Of a stretch of 32,826 nt of DNA, positions 8,347 to 17,755 are shown in pieces. The notes below the pieces were generated by a model. It did no database searches, was not told where the DNA came from, and was given only the letters and a program-made list of their open reading frames with translations. Each line of letters begins with the position of its first letter. The first letter of the stretch is position 1. A program made the translations under genes and the position numbers. The stretch is from Candidatus Photodesmus blepharonis (GTDB taxonomy: Bacteria; Pseudomonadota; Gammaproteobacteria; Enterobacterales; Vibrionaceae): the NCBI RefSeq assembly GCF_000731795.2, contig NZ_JGVK01000028.1, positions 1 through 32,826 of the forward strand. Reading direction: 5' to 3'.

Positions 8347-9879
8347 TTAGGCTTTTGTTACGGCACGCATTGAGGGAAATAGTATGACATCTCTAATAGT
8401 CTTAGTGTTAGTAAACAGCATGGTTAAGCGATCGATTCCAATACCTTGACCTGCAGTTGGGGGTAATCCATACTCCAATGCGGTGATGTAATCTTTATCG
8501 TAGCAGTTTATTGTTTCATTGCTTTCCGTATTTTGTTTATCGAGATGTTGTTTTTTAAAGCGAAGATCTTGATCTTCCGCATCGTTTAATTCGGAAAAAC
8601 CGTTCGCAATTTCATAACCACCAATGAAGAGCTCAAAGCGATCAGAGAAAAATGAGTCTTTATCATTCTTACGAGCAAGCGGAGAAATTTCTGCTGGATA
8701 ATTAGTAATAAATGTTGGTTGAATAAGTTGAGATTCGGTTGTTTCACTAAAAATTTTTTCAAGAATCTGACCGCAAGTCCACTGCTCTTCAGTGTGTAAG
8801 CACACTAACTTAGCGATTGATATCATGAGCTTATGGTTTTGTAGATCTTTCCTTACTAGATTTTGGATTTCTATATGATCTTGGTTGTAGAGTTTGATTG
8901 CCTCAAACATGCTCATTTGAGCATAAGTACCTCCAAGCTCAATTGTTGTGGTGCCGTAACGTATTGAAGTTGAACCAAGAACTTGAATAGCTATTGAACT
9001 TAGCATGTTTTCAGTTAGGAGCATTAAGTCTTTATAATCAGAGTATGCCTGGTAAAATTCTATCATGGTAAATTCTGGATTGTGATATGGGGAAAGACCT
9101 TCATTTCGAAAGTTACGGCCTATCTCAAACACACGCTCGAAACCGCCTACAACTAAGCGCTTTAGATACAGCTCTGGTGCAATGCGTAAGTACATATCCA
9201 TGTTTAGCGCGTTATGATGAGTTGTAAATGGACGTGCTGTAGCGCCACCTGGAACGACTTGCATCGTTGGTGTTTCAACTTCTATATAGTCTTTAGAAAG
9301 CATAAAGCTACGGATCGCAGCTATGAGCTTAGAACGAATTCGGAATGTTCTACGTGAATTTTTGTTAATGATTAAGTCTACATAACGCTGTCTGTAGCGT
9401 GTTTCTTGATCGGTTAGGCCGTAGAATTTTTCTGGTAGAGGACGCAGCGACTTGGTTAGTAAGAAGCAGTTTTCTACGCTTACATACAGATCGCCTCTAC
9501 GAGATTTATTAAGAACGCCCTTGATGCCTATTATATCGCCAATATCCAAGTTTTGATATTTTTTTTTCAGTTTTTTCTGGATGCTTTTAGTTGTATACAC
9601 TTGTATGTCATCTGACATTTCTCGAATAACTAGAAAGGGTCCACGTTTTGCCATTATACGGCCTGCAATCGCTACCCTATGATTTAATTCTTCTAATTCT
9701 TCTTTTGTTTTTTTAGAAAATTTTATTTTCAAGTCAGAGGCAAAACTATCGCGACGGAAGTCGTTTGGATGTCCGTTAACAATACTATTTTTTCGTATGT
9801 AATCTAGTTTTTTTCGACGTTCTATAGTTAGTTTATTTTCTTCTTCAGAATTTTGGGTGGGATTCATTATGTCTTTCAT
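8347..9879 (-). CDS. lysS: lysyl-tRNA synthetase (class II)
   Basis: A 510-aa cytoplasmic enzyme that charges tRNA-Lys. The N-terminal OB-fold anticodon-binding domain (about 60-155) is followed by the class II catalytic core. Motif 1 is around [13 protein letters not shown], motif 2 is [16 protein letters not shown], and motif 3 is [13 protein letters not shown] near the C-terminus. Wording such as GHPNDFRR and MAKRGPFLV is specifically Vibrio-like. The ATG at 9879 gives a slightly long N-terminus; the ATG at 9867 (506 aa) fits Vibrio relatives as well, and neither has a clear ribosome-binding site. It lies 33 bp downstream of prfB in the classical prfB-lysS operon. Confidence 0.97.
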   Translation of the reverse strand: MKDIMNPTQNSEEENKLTIERRKKLDYIRKNSIVNGHPNDFRRDSFASDLKIKFSKKTKEELEELNHRVAIAGRIMAKRGPFLVIREMSDDIQVYTTKSIQKKLKKKYQNLDIGDIIGIKGVLNKSRRGDLYVSVENCFLLTKSLRPLPEKFYGLTDQETRYRQRYVDLIINKNSRRTFRIRSKLIAAIRSFMLSKDYIEVETPTMQVVPGGATARPFTTHHNALNMDMYLRIAPELYLKRLVVGGFERVFEIGRNFRNEGLSPYHNPEFTMIEFYQAYSDYKDLMLLTENMLSSIAIQVLGSTSIRYGTTTIELGGTYAQMSMFEAIKLYNQDHIEIQNLVRKDLQNHKLMISIAKLVCLHTEEQWTCGQILEKIFSETTESQLIQPTFITNYPAEISPLARKNDKDSFFSDRFELFIGGYEIANGFSELNDAEDQDLRFKKQHLDKQNTESNETINCYDKDYITALEYGLPPTAGQGIGIDRLTMLFTNTKTIRDVILFPSMRAVTKA

Positions 9880-9912
9880 TTTTGATGTGCTCTATAGTAC
9901 CATTAAGAGAAT

Positions 9913-11011
9913 TTACAGCCCTAACTTTAAGCTTTCTTCGATAAATTTGTCTAAATTACCATCAAGAACTGACTGTGTATCACGTTCTTCTATACCTGTA
10001 CGTAAATCTTTAACGCGTGAATTATCTAACACGTAAGAGCGAATTTGACTGCCCCATGTAATATTAGATTTTGCGTTTTCGCTTGCTTGTTTTTCAGCAT
10101 TTTTTTTCTGAGTTTCAAGTTCAAATAACTTCGCACGTAGCTGCTTCATGGCCTGCTCTTTATTTTTATGCTGAGAACGATCATTTTGGCACTGTACGAC
10201 CGTATTAGTTGGCAGATGAGTTATACGTACTGCAGATTCTGTGGTATTAACATGTTGACCCCCTGCTCCTGATGCACGATATACATCAATCCGCAAAGAA
10301 GAAGGGTCAACATCGATTTCAATATTGTTATCAATATCTGGATAGACAAAGACGGATGCAAAAGAGGTATGACGACGACTGTTTGAATCAAAGGGTGATT
10401 TGCGAACTAAACGATGCACGCCAGTTTCCGTGCGCAACCAACCGTAAGCATATTTACCTGAGGTATGGATAGTAACGCTTTTTAGTCCTGTTACTTCACC
10501 TTCAGAGATTTCAATTATTTTATTTTTAAACCCTTTGGTTTCTGTCCAACGTAAGTACATACGCAGCATCATTGCAGTCCAATCTTGTGCTTCTGTACCA
10601 CCAGAGCCCGATTTTAGATCAATGTAACAGTTAAAGGAATCGTAGTTTCCGGAAAACATACGACGAAACTCTAGTTTATTCAATTTACTTTCAAGTTTAA
10701 TTATCTCATCTTCAATTGTCTGAAATATTGTTTCATCTTTTTCTTCAATTGCAATTTCTGTTAAACAGGAAATGTCTACAATATCTTGTTCGAGGGAATT
10801 TATTGTTTGTATTGCTATTTCTAACGACGCACGCTCTTTACCTAACGCTTCTGCATATTTGGGTTTCTTCCAGGTATCTGGTTGTTGTAATGCTAAGTCG
10901 ATTTCCTCTAAATTTTCCTTTTTAGTATCATAGTCAAAGATACCCCCGTAGAATACTTGTACGTTTAGATAAATTTTGCAAGCGGTTTTTAATTGGATTG
11001 ATTTCAAACAT
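9913..11011 (-). CDS. prfB: peptide chain release factor 2, expressed by programmed +1 frameshift
   Basis: RF2 recognises UGA and UAA stops and triggers peptide release on the ribosome. The true start is the ATG at 11011 ([11 protein letters not shown]...), 25 codons before an in-frame TGA at 10936-10934. A +1 slip at CTT-T-GAC continues into [11 protein letters not shown], giving 365 aa, the same length as in E. coli. The SPF stop-recognition motif (RKSPFD) and the catalytic GGQ (SGAGGQHVN) are intact. A simple reading frame starting at the TTG at 11007 is misleading because it skips the frameshift and gives a false N-terminus. It is followed by lysS. Regulation is by RF2 level, since low RF2 favours frameshifting. 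Confidence 0.97.
10933..10947 (-). promoter_or_regulatory. programmed +1 ribosomal frameshift site in prfB
   Basis: On the minus strand a GGGGG anti-SD-like run (10947-10943) is followed by TAT and the slippery CTT-TGA-C (10939-10933). In the zero frame, TGA is codon 26. Shifting by one base restores the RF2 frame. Layout and codon number match the well-studied E. coli site. Confidence 0.95.
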
Positions 11012-11159
11012 ATTAGTTCAACATTCGACAGAATTTAATTTTGATCTACTTTAGACTAATAGTGAATATACAGAAAAAAATCAACTATGTATAATTAAGT
11101 ACAGCAAATTAATCAAAATGAGATTTGTTTAAAAATTTAGCAATACCTTGTCGTATTTA

Positions 11160-12506
11160 TTAGAATTCCAACCATCTATCTAGTTTCTTTTTAGAGGTTT
11201 CTTTTACTGACTCATGCCTAGAATGATTTTCATCAACGAAGAACATAGCTATAATTGCTGTGATTGTTGGTATCAGCCAGCTCATGCCTACTTCAAATAA
11301 CGGAAGTATATTAAACACCGAAACATCAATTCCTACTACTTTAAGCGCATCAAGGCAAGCAAATAAAAGAGCGATAAAAATTACTACACAATAGGCCATT
11401 TTAGTATTCGGTAGCTTCTTACGTATAAACGCGAGGGTAACAAGCGTGATAGCTACTGGATAAAGCGTAAACAAAACAGGAATGGAAACTATAATGAGCT
11501 GAGAAAGACCAATATTTGCTACAGTTGCGCAGATAACACTGTTTATAACAACCCAATGTTTGTATGAAAAAGGAGTTAGAGAACTAAAGTATTCTGAACA
11601 TGCTGAAATCAGCCCGATTGCTGTGGTTAAACATGCCAACAGCACTATCAAAGATAGTACTATTTGGCCGTGTGCTCCGAATAAAGATTGGACGTATAAG
11701 CTTAAAATTAGGGCACCATTGTCGGCGTTTGATGCCACAGACGTGCTTGTTGCACCTAAGTAAAAAAGTGATATATAAACAAATGTTAGTCCTATGGCTG
11801 CAATGCATGCTGATCTGATTAAGTATTTAGATATAATACTAGACTCTGTAATACCCTTACTTCTTAGAGTGTCGACAATCAAGACACCAAACATCAGTGA
11901 GCCAAATATATCCATCGTATTATAACCTTCTAAGAATCCTTTTTGTAGAGGATGCGTGATATACTCACCGTGTGCAGAAATTATTTTTCCTTGAGGATCT
12001 ATGAACACTGCTATTGCTAGTATAACTAGGCAAATAAATAGGATAGGTGTTAATATTTTTCCGATAATGTTAATTAATCCACCTCTAGACCATGCAAAAA
12101 ATATTATGATTGTAAAAAAAACAGCAGAAAAAATTACTAGATCTAATTGCATTGTATTAATAAAAAAAGGCTTTACTGCCATTTCATAAGCAACCAGTGC
12201 AGTTCGAGGAGCTGCAAAAGCGGGGCCAATGATAATAAAGATCAAAATAGCTATTAGTGTCGCTACATATTTAGGAAGATCTTTAGTAAGGTGTTCCCAA
12301 GAACCGCCTGATATCGCAATAGCAACAATAGTTATAAGAGGTAAGCCTACTGCTGTTAGCAAAAAACCAATTATTGCTGTTAGCAAATTGTCACCAGCTA
12401 ATTGGCCAGCTAAAGGTGGGAATATGATATTCCCTGCTCCAAGAAAAAAGGCAAATAGCATCGAGCCTACTGCTATAATGTCGATCAGTTTTAAACTGTG
12501 CTTCAC
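11160..12506 (-). CDS. brnQ: branched-chain amino acid:cation symporter (LIVCS family)
   Basis: A 448-aa, roughly 12-span inner-membrane carrier that imports leucine, isoleucine and valine with Na+ or H+. The N-terminal MLFAFFLGAGNIIFPP and the following GPAFAAPRTALVAYE are the family's hallmark segments. The start is GTG at 12506, preceded by AAGG at suitable spacing; the first residues (KLIDIIAVGSMLFA) agree with relatives. It stands alone on its strand between prfB and prfC, with 150-320 bp on either side. Import of branched-chain amino acids fits a genome that appears to have shed amino-acid biosynthesis. Confidence 0.94.
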   Translation of the reverse strand: MKHSLKLIDIIAVGSMLFAFFLGAGNIIFPPLAGQLAGDNLLTAIIGFLLTAVGLPLITIVAIAISGGSWEHLTKDLPKYVATLIAILIFIIIGPAFAAPRTALVAYEMAVKPFFINTMQLDLVIFSAVFFTIIIFFAWSRGGLINIIGKILTPILFICLVILAIAVFIDPQGKIISAHGEYITHPLQKGFLEGYNTMDIFGSLMFGVLIVDTLRSKGITESSIISKYLIRSACIAAIGLTFVYISLFYLGATSTSVASNADNGALILSLYVQSLFGAHGQIVLSLIVLLACLTTAIGLISACSEYFSSLTPFSYKHWVVINSVICATVANIGLSQLIIVSIPVLFTLYPVAITLVTLAFIRKKLPNTKMAYCVVIFIALLFACLDALKVVGIDVSVFNILPLFEVGMSWLIPTITAIIAMFFVDENHSRHESVKETSKKKLDRWLEF

Positions 12507-12826
12507 ACGCTCAACCTTATCATAATAATTTTTATGCGAATCGATGTAGTGTTCTCACGACTTTTTATAACATTAGTCGTATTAAGGATGATACACTCGG
12601 TGTCTTATGTAACGTAAAGATAACAAACTAGTCTAACAAAATAAAAGAAAGTTGATAATACTACAATGCGAAATAACAGATAAAATCTACAATATATGCG
12701 GTGTATTTTAGTCTATAGAACCTATGAATTGTAAATTACAACCTGTATATTTTTGCGTTCAGCGCTCTATAATTTAACAAAGCTTGTTTTGCCTGTTCTT
12801 TAGAGTTCTGTTTTTATGTTCAAGAA
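12507..12826. other. gene-free region upstream of brnQ
   Basis: This 320-bp AT-rich gap lies between the prfC stop and the brnQ start, both on the minus strand. It should hold the brnQ promoter and the end of the prfC transcript. I found no convincing -35/-10 pair, terminator or gene remnant. A short palindrome around AAGCTT at 12780 is too weak to call. Confidence 0.5.
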
Positions 12827-14407
12827 TTAATGTTCGCGTGTTGAATAAAATTCAATGTTGGGAAAACGCTCTCGCACTAAATTTAGATTAAGCATTGTTG
12901 GAGCGATGTAGGAGAGGTTACCTCCACTATCTAACGCTAAGTTGGCTCTATTTTTATTTTTAAACTCTTCTAGTTTTCTACTATTCTCAGATTCAATCCA
13001 ACGGGCAGTTATAGCATTAATGTCCTTATAGATTATTTCAACGTTGTATTCTATTTTCAGACGTTCTACAACAACATCAAATTGGAGTGTACCAATTGCA
13101 CCAACTATGAGATCATTGTTCTGTAATGGACGAAAGATTTGAATTGCACCTTCTTCAGAAAGGTGGATTAGAGCTCTGAGCAGCTGTTTTTGTTTCAATG
13201 GTTCTTTGAGGCAGATACGGCGAAGAAATTCTGGAGCAAAATTTGGAATGCCGGAAAATTTTAGTTTTTCACCTTGCGTAAAGGTATCGCCGATTTTAAT
13301 CGTGCCATGATTATGTAAACCAATAATATCGCCCGGATAGGCTTGCTCAGCTCGTTTACGGCAGCCAGCTATAAAGACTACAGCATCTGCACCGATGATT
13401 TTATTGATACGTACATGGTTTATTTTCATACCTCTTAAATACTTTCCAGATACGATGCGTATGAAAGCGATACGATCATGGTGTTTATGATCCATATTTG
13501 CTTGTATTTTAAATACAAATCCAGAGAATTTTTCTTCGGATGCTTTTACAAGACGTTCATTTGCCTGGTGAAAACGTGGAGGTGGAGCCCATTTGGTTAG
13601 GCCGTCTAATATATAATCCACTCCAAAATTTCCTAACGCAGTTCCAAAGTATACTGGGGTCAATTTGCTTGCTAAGAAGTGGTTTTGATCAAATTTTGGA
13701 TATGCGTTAATTATAAGCTCTAGTTCTTCACGAGTGTTTTCAGCTAGATCTTTACCTATTGCCTTATCTAAATCTAAGTTATAAAGATCTTTGATAACAT
13801 GCGTTTTACGAATTTCATGACCATGACCAGATTTATACAAAATAGTCTCATTACGATGGATATGGTACAGACCTCTAAACCTTTTACCGTAACCTATTGG
13901 CCATGAAATGGGCGTACAAGCTCCTATTTCGTTTTGAATCGCATCTAAAATTTCCATTGGTTCTTGAACATCACGATCAAGTTTATTTACAAAAGTTATA
14001 ATTGGTGTCTTGCGTAGACGGGTAATTTTTATCAGTTTACGTGTGCGATCTTCAATACCTTTTGCAGCATCAATTACCATCAGACAAGAATCAACAGCTG
14101 TTAGTGTACGGTAAGTATCTTCGGAGAAATCTTTATGTCCCGGAGTATCGAGTAAATTTATTAAGCAATCTTTATAAGGGAACTGCATTACTGAGGTAGT
14201 TACGGAGATACCACGTTTCTTTTCTATTTTCATCCAGTCAGATTTCACATACTGATTTGAACCACGACTTTTAACAGTTCCAGCTTTTTGGATCACATTA
14301 CCAAATAAGAGTATTTTTTCGGTGATTGTAGTTTTGCCTGCATCTGGGTGAGAAATGATAGCAAAGGTTCTACGTTTTTGAATTTGTTTGATAAGATTGG
14401 AATTCAC
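12827..14407 (-). CDS. prfC: peptide chain release factor 3 (GTPase)
   Basis: Translational GTPase that removes RF1/RF2 from the ribosome after peptide release. The 526-aa product has G1 ([12 protein letters not shown]), G3 (DTPGH), G4 (NKLD) and the C-terminal [17 protein letters not shown] blocks, and ends in TREH like Vibrio and E. coli RF3. I chose GTG at 14407: it has AAGG about 10 nt upstream and gives the usual short N-terminus before KRRTF. An ATG at 14440 would add 11 residues but lacks a ribosome-binding site. One oddity: the residue after DTPGH is Lys where RF3 normally has Glu (see findings). In E. coli prfC also lies close to holD, as here. Confidence 0.96.
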   Translation of the reverse strand: MNSNLIKQIQKRRTFAIISHPDAGKTTITEKILLFGNVIQKAGTVKSRGSNQYVKSDWMKIEKKRGISVTTSVMQFPYKDCLINLLDTPGHKDFSEDTYRTLTAVDSCLMVIDAAKGIEDRTRKLIKITRLRKTPIITFVNKLDRDVQEPMEILDAIQNEIGACTPISWPIGYGKRFRGLYHIHRNETILYKSGHGHEIRKTHVIKDLYNLDLDKAIGKDLAENTREELELIINAYPKFDQNHFLASKLTPVYFGTALGNFGVDYILDGLTKWAPPPRFHQANERLVKASEEKFSGFVFKIQANMDHKHHDRIAFIRIVSGKYLRGMKINHVRINKIIGADAVVFIAGCRKRAEQAYPGDIIGLHNHGTIKIGDTFTQGEKLKFSGIPNFAPEFLRRICLKEPLKQKQLLRALIHLSEEGAIQIFRPLQNNDLIVGAIGTLQFDVVVERLKIEYNVEIIYKDINAITARWIESENSRKLEEFKNKNRANLALDSGGNLSYIAPTMLNLNLVRERFPNIEFYSTREH

Positions 14408-14596
14408 TCGGGTTTTACCTTCATTGTTACGAACAAACATACGCGTATTTGTGTACTCAAATGCGTAGTGGGATTTTATCTAAACTTCAGATTATAACAA
14501 TTGAATCTTAAAATTTCCTTGAGTTCATATATAATTATCCCAAATGGAACATTCAAAAAGGTATGAATGTTTGACAAATTACGATAAGTTTTTATG

Positions 14597-15493
14597 CTAA
14601 ATTTTAAAGCGTTCTGTAGCATCTTTATAATCGTAATCCGCATATTTTGATCCACAATCATAAAGATTATCCAAAAAAATCTTTTCTTCTGATAAGACTT
14701 GTTCGTTAATCTCACGCCACCAGTACTTATTTACAGCACTGTTGTGCCAACGATATCCTCGTTTTTTAAGCTGTTCTTTGACATTAAAAGGAGCTCCAAT
14801 AGCGCGTATTAATACTGTTTTACAGTTTGCTTCGTACAACAAATTTTCTACTGATTGAGGCAATGAATAAAGTAGCCAGGTTAGAGCTAAACTATCTGTA
14901 ATGGCACGATGTCCCTCGTAAAACCAGCCAAGTTGCAATAAGAGATATTCCAGTTTACGTCCTTGAAAACCTAAGGTTTGCCAATCAATACCAGTGGCTG
15001 AACAAGCCCATCGGTAATTGGTTAAAGAGTTGAAGCGTTTTTCAAAAAAAGGCCTATCAAATTGTGCATTATGTGCAACGATAAGTGGGTAATCATCTAG
15101 CCAGTTGGCGATTAAGATATCGTCAATATGCTTACCCTGTACTATTTTATCGGTAATTCCTGTCAATTCTGTTATAAAAGAGGGTATAGGTTTACCTGGA
15201 TCTTCATACATACTCATGACATCTAAGATGGATACAATACGCTTTTCTGAAGGGCTATACTTCGCTTTTACCATGGCAAGTTCAATGATAGATTCATTTA
15301 TTACAGATAAGCCTGTCGTTTCTACATCCAGTATTATTATAGGTAAGTCGTCACCAACTGATTTAGATAATTGTAGTGGCCAACGTTGCTCATTATAGGT
15401 TAAAGGAATACGTTCTAATAATTTAAAATTTTTAGGTCTATTCAATATTTCGGACAAGCGTTCTATTGGAAACTGCGGTAATTTTTTTATCAT
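14597..15493 (-). CDS. DEDDh-type 3'-5' exonuclease (DnaQ-like)
   Basis: A 298-aa protein with a DnaQ-family exonuclease core. Motif I is IILDVETTGLS (Asp and Glu), motif II is AHNAQFDRPF (Asp), and motif III is HRAITDSLA (His and Asp), so all metal-binding and general-base residues are kept. It is too short and too divergent for the PolIII epsilon chain. Related Vibrio genes are annotated only as 3'-5' exonuclease, acting on DNA or RNA ends. The C-terminal part after residue 215 (GAPFNVKEQLKKRGYRWH) looks like a small nucleic-acid-binding add-on seen in this group. The ATG at 15493 has AAGG 8 nt upstream; an upstream ATG at 15532 has none. It follows holD by about 65 bp. Confidence 0.85.
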   Translation of the reverse strand: MIKKLPQFPIERLSEILNRPKNFKLLERIPLTYNEQRWPLQLSKSVGDDLPIIILDVETTGLSVINESIIELAMVKAKYSPSEKRIVSILDVMSMYEDPGKPIPSFITELTGITDKIVQGKHIDDILIANWLDDYPLIVAHNAQFDRPFFEKRFNSLTNYRWACSATGIDWQTLGFQGRKLEYLLLQLGWFYEGHRAITDSLALTWLLYSLPQSVENLLYEANCKTVLIRAIGAPFNVKEQLKKRGYRWHNSAVNKYWWREINEQVLSEEKIFLDNLYDCGSKYADYDYKDATERFKI

Positions 15494-15558
15494 TGCTATT
15501 TCCTTGGTCAATATGTGTCTCACAAAAGACATGTTAAAGTAGTATTTGGTATATTATT

Positions 15559-15981
15559 TCAGAGGTTTTTAAAGTGACAAATCTGTTTCCATAACGCACG
15601 ACGTTCTCCTCTATTATTGTTGAGTTTTGATAGCGAAGGAGAGGATAAAGATTTTTCTGCAATTCCTTTAATCATTTTAGTATCTGCGAACCAAATCCAT
15701 TCAAGTTGATGTTTAGCGAGGTAGTTTAAGTATTCAGGTATGAGATGTCGGGCTTGCGATAGATTTAACTGAATACTCTTTAGCACCCGTTCGAACAATT
15801 TAGCTTCTTCTAATGCAGGACAACTTGTAGACACTAGCAATAATTTGCAGGAGTTTCGCAAAGTAATTTTAGTTGGTTTGTAGCCAGTTAATTTTTCTGG
15901 ATGGATTAGTAACCAATGGCTAATGCCCATTTCTTTTAAATAAGAAGATGTATCTTGTAATAAAGTTTTTTGTTTTTGCAT
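15559..15981 (-). CDS. holD: DNA polymerase III psi subunit
   Basis: A 140-aa small subunit of the clamp-loader complex that bridges the gamma/tau complex to chi (HolC) and so to single-strand-binding protein. Recognition rests on the N-terminal MGISHWLLIHPEKL and the C-terminal RRALWKQICHF, both matching E. coli HolD closely at equivalent positions; the middle is poorly conserved, as is normal. The length compares with 137 aa in E. coli. In E. coli holD is followed by rimI, yjjG and prfC. Here an exonuclease and prfC follow on the same strand and no rimI is present. Confidence 0.85.
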   Translation of the reverse strand: MQKQKTLLQDTSSYLKEMGISHWLLIHPEKLTGYKPTKITLRNSCKLLLVSTSCPALEEAKLFERVLKSIQLNLSQARHLIPEYLNYLAKHQLEWIWFADTKMIKGIAEKSLSSPSLSKLNNNRGERRALWKQICHFKNL

Positions 15982-16294
15982 AGAGAGTTACCTTAACGTT
16001 GAATAGTTTTGTGGTAGCAAACTATCAAATGGAATATTGTTTTTTTGAAAATAGGTTGAAGACGAACTGATTTTTATAATTAAAGTTAGGAATTTCTCAC
16101 TTATTTTAGCAATTTAGTGAACCGATTTAAATCACCAATAGAAAAAATAATCGTAATCAGAAGAGTTATCAGTTCAATAATATAAAACTTTAGTTAGCGA
16201 GGAGAAAGTCTCTATGTTACTTAGAAATTTAGCTTCAGTCGTTACATTAAATATCTATTGATGTACACAGATCTGAGAACTAAGTTTTCATTTT
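15982..16294. other. intergenic region with a possible 15-codon reading frame
   Basis: A 313-bp AT-rich gap between holD and mutH, both minus strand. On the plus strand a strong GAGGAG (ribosome-binding-site-like) precedes an ATG at 16214 that opens 15 codons (MLLRNLASVVTLNIY) and ends at TGA 16259-16261. It could be a remnant 5' end of a lost gene, a tiny peptide or chance. Nothing else was recognised. Confidence 0.4.
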
Positions 16295-16963
16295 TTAAGT
16301 AAAAAAATGCGACTGTAGAATGTTATCAGTAAATTGAGTTCTTAGATAGAAAGCTCTAGGAAGAGTTTTAATAAGCTTTCCACTTGTTCCGTAAGCATTT
16401 GTAAGAACTCTGCTATTTGTGGCTTTTGGTCGTAGCTGCAAAGCTTCACCATACTGGGCAGTGATATGTTTTATTTGACCAAGCGCGATCATTTCCATAA
16501 GTTCTTCCCAGTCAGTTTTGAGTTTTAATTCTTCTTCTTTTGAAGGAGACCAGAGTAACGGTGAACCTACTAATCGTTTTGCTAGAGGTATTTTTTTGTC
16601 ACCTTCAACTGGAATCCATAGAATTCGCGATAGCTTATTACGTACATGACTCTGTTCCCATTTTAGCCCATGAACACCAACTAAAGGGGCTAGACATATA
16701 GAGGTTGTTTCTAGTGGTTTTCCGCTGTAACTAATAGGTATGCTTTTTAATTCGATTCCTAATTGTTCAAAATCTTGTTGTGCTTTGTTTTTTGAAATAG
16801 CGCCTAAGTGCCATTCTAAGAGTTTGCCGATCCAACCTTTATTTTTGAGTAAGTTTTTTGGTATTCTAACACCAGCTTCGGTAGCTAGCTCCAACAAGGA
16901 AAACCCAGCAATAGCTTGCGCTCTTTCTAGCAATTCTTTTTCCGATTTAGGTCTTGGTTTCAT
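16295..16963 (-). CDS. mutH: MutH, methyl-directed mismatch repair endonuclease
   Basis: A 222-aa sequence- and methylation-specific nickase that cuts the unmethylated strand at hemimethylated GATC after activation by MutS-MutL. The catalytic D-(x6)-E-x-K triad is present as Asp64, Glu71 and Lys73 ([15 protein letters not shown]). Further family blocks are [14 protein letters not shown]-like [27 protein letters not shown] and [12 protein letters not shown]. The N- and C-termini match Vibrio/E. coli in length (E. coli 229 aa). The gene is divergent from rppH, as in relatives. Its retention implies Dam methylation elsewhere in the genome. Confidence 0.96.
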   Translation of the reverse strand: MKPRPKSEKELLERAQAIAGFSLLELATEAGVRIPKNLLKNKGWIGKLLEWHLGAISKNKAQQDFEQLGIELKSIPISYSGKPLETTSICLAPLVGVHGLKWEQSHVRNKLSRILWIPVEGDKKIPLAKRLVGSPLLWSPSKEEELKLKTDWEELMEMIALGQIKHITAQYGEALQLRPKATNSRVLTNAYGTSGKLIKTLPRAFYLRTQFTDNILQSHFFT

Positions 16964-17134
16964 GTTGACACCATTATCAAAGTTGTTCAGTTGATTTTAT
17001 TTTTAGGGGATTTTATGAATGGTTTTCATGTATTATCTGAATAAATCATGGACTAAATCACATCAGTAAATTTGCTCCTGTCAAAGATATATGAAAAAAT
17101 CCCCTATGGTAAGGATTTTATTTGAGGTCGGTCA

Positions 17135-17653
17135 GTGATAGATGACGATGGTTACCGCCTAAATGTTGGTATTGTAATTTGTAATAGCTATGGTCAGGTT
17201 TGTTGGGCTAAACGATATGGACAACGTTCGTGGCAATTTCCGCAAGGAGGTATTAACGAGGATGAAAGTGCTGAGCAGGCGATGTATAGAGAGTTGCATG
17301 AAGAGGTTGGTCTTGCAAAAAAAGATGTAGAAGTTATAGCAATGAGTCGTTATTGGTTAAAGTATAAATTGCCTAAACGCTTAGTGAGATGGAATTCGAA
17401 ACCTATTTGTATTGGACAGAAGCAGAAGTGGTTTTTGCTTCGTTTAAGTTGTGATGAATCCCGGATTAATATGCAGCTTAGCAACACTCCGGAATTTGAT
17501 GGTTGGCGGTGGGTGAGTTATTGGTATCCAGTGAGACAAGTTGTTTCTTTTAAAAGAGATGTTTATCGACGTGCAATGAAAGAGTTTGCAGCATTAGCGA
17601 TGCCTTTCAAAGAATCAAAATTCAAGAATAGTTATAAATATCGAAAGAAGTAG
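17135..17653 (+). CDS. rppH: RNA pyrophosphohydrolase (Nudix)
   Basis: A 172-aa Nudix hydrolase that converts 5'-triphosphate ends of RNA to monophosphates and thereby starts RNase E-dependent decay. The Nudix box covers residues 38-60 ([16 protein letters not shown], then LHEEVGL) with catalytic Glu53, Glu56 and Glu57. The [17 protein letters not shown] start and the [19 protein letters not shown] block are nearly identical to E. coli. The start codon is GTG at 17135. In Vibrio and E. coli the next gene is ptsP; here lgt follows within about 100 bp. Confidence 0.97.
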   Translation: MIDDDGYRLNVGIVICNSYGQVCWAKRYGQRSWQFPQGGINEDESAEQAMYRELHEEVGLAKKDVEVIAMSRYWLKYKLPKRLVRWNSKPICIGQKQKWFLLRLSCDESRINMQLSNTPEFDGWRWVSYWYPVRQVVSFKRDVYRRAMKEFAALAMPFKESKFKNSYKYRKK

Positions 17654-17755
17654 CAAGCTTTTATAATTTAAACTATTAGGAGGAGATAATTAAGATTAGG
17701 ATTTTTGATTAGTCAGATGTTTGTCTTTAAAAATGTATGCATTAATGGTAGCGAG

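Noticed and set aside
8178-8387. Small coding frame after sstT
   Set aside because: It overlaps both sstT and lysS, has no ribosome-binding site and no recognisable similarity.
9913-11007. prfB read as a simple frame starting with TTG at 11007
   Set aside because: The N-terminus so obtained is unlike RF2. Starting at the ATG at 11011 with the +1 shift at CTTTGA gives the exact family sequence.
11560-11818. Overlapping frames inside brnQ
   Set aside because: They are shadows of a clearly conserved membrane transporter in another frame.
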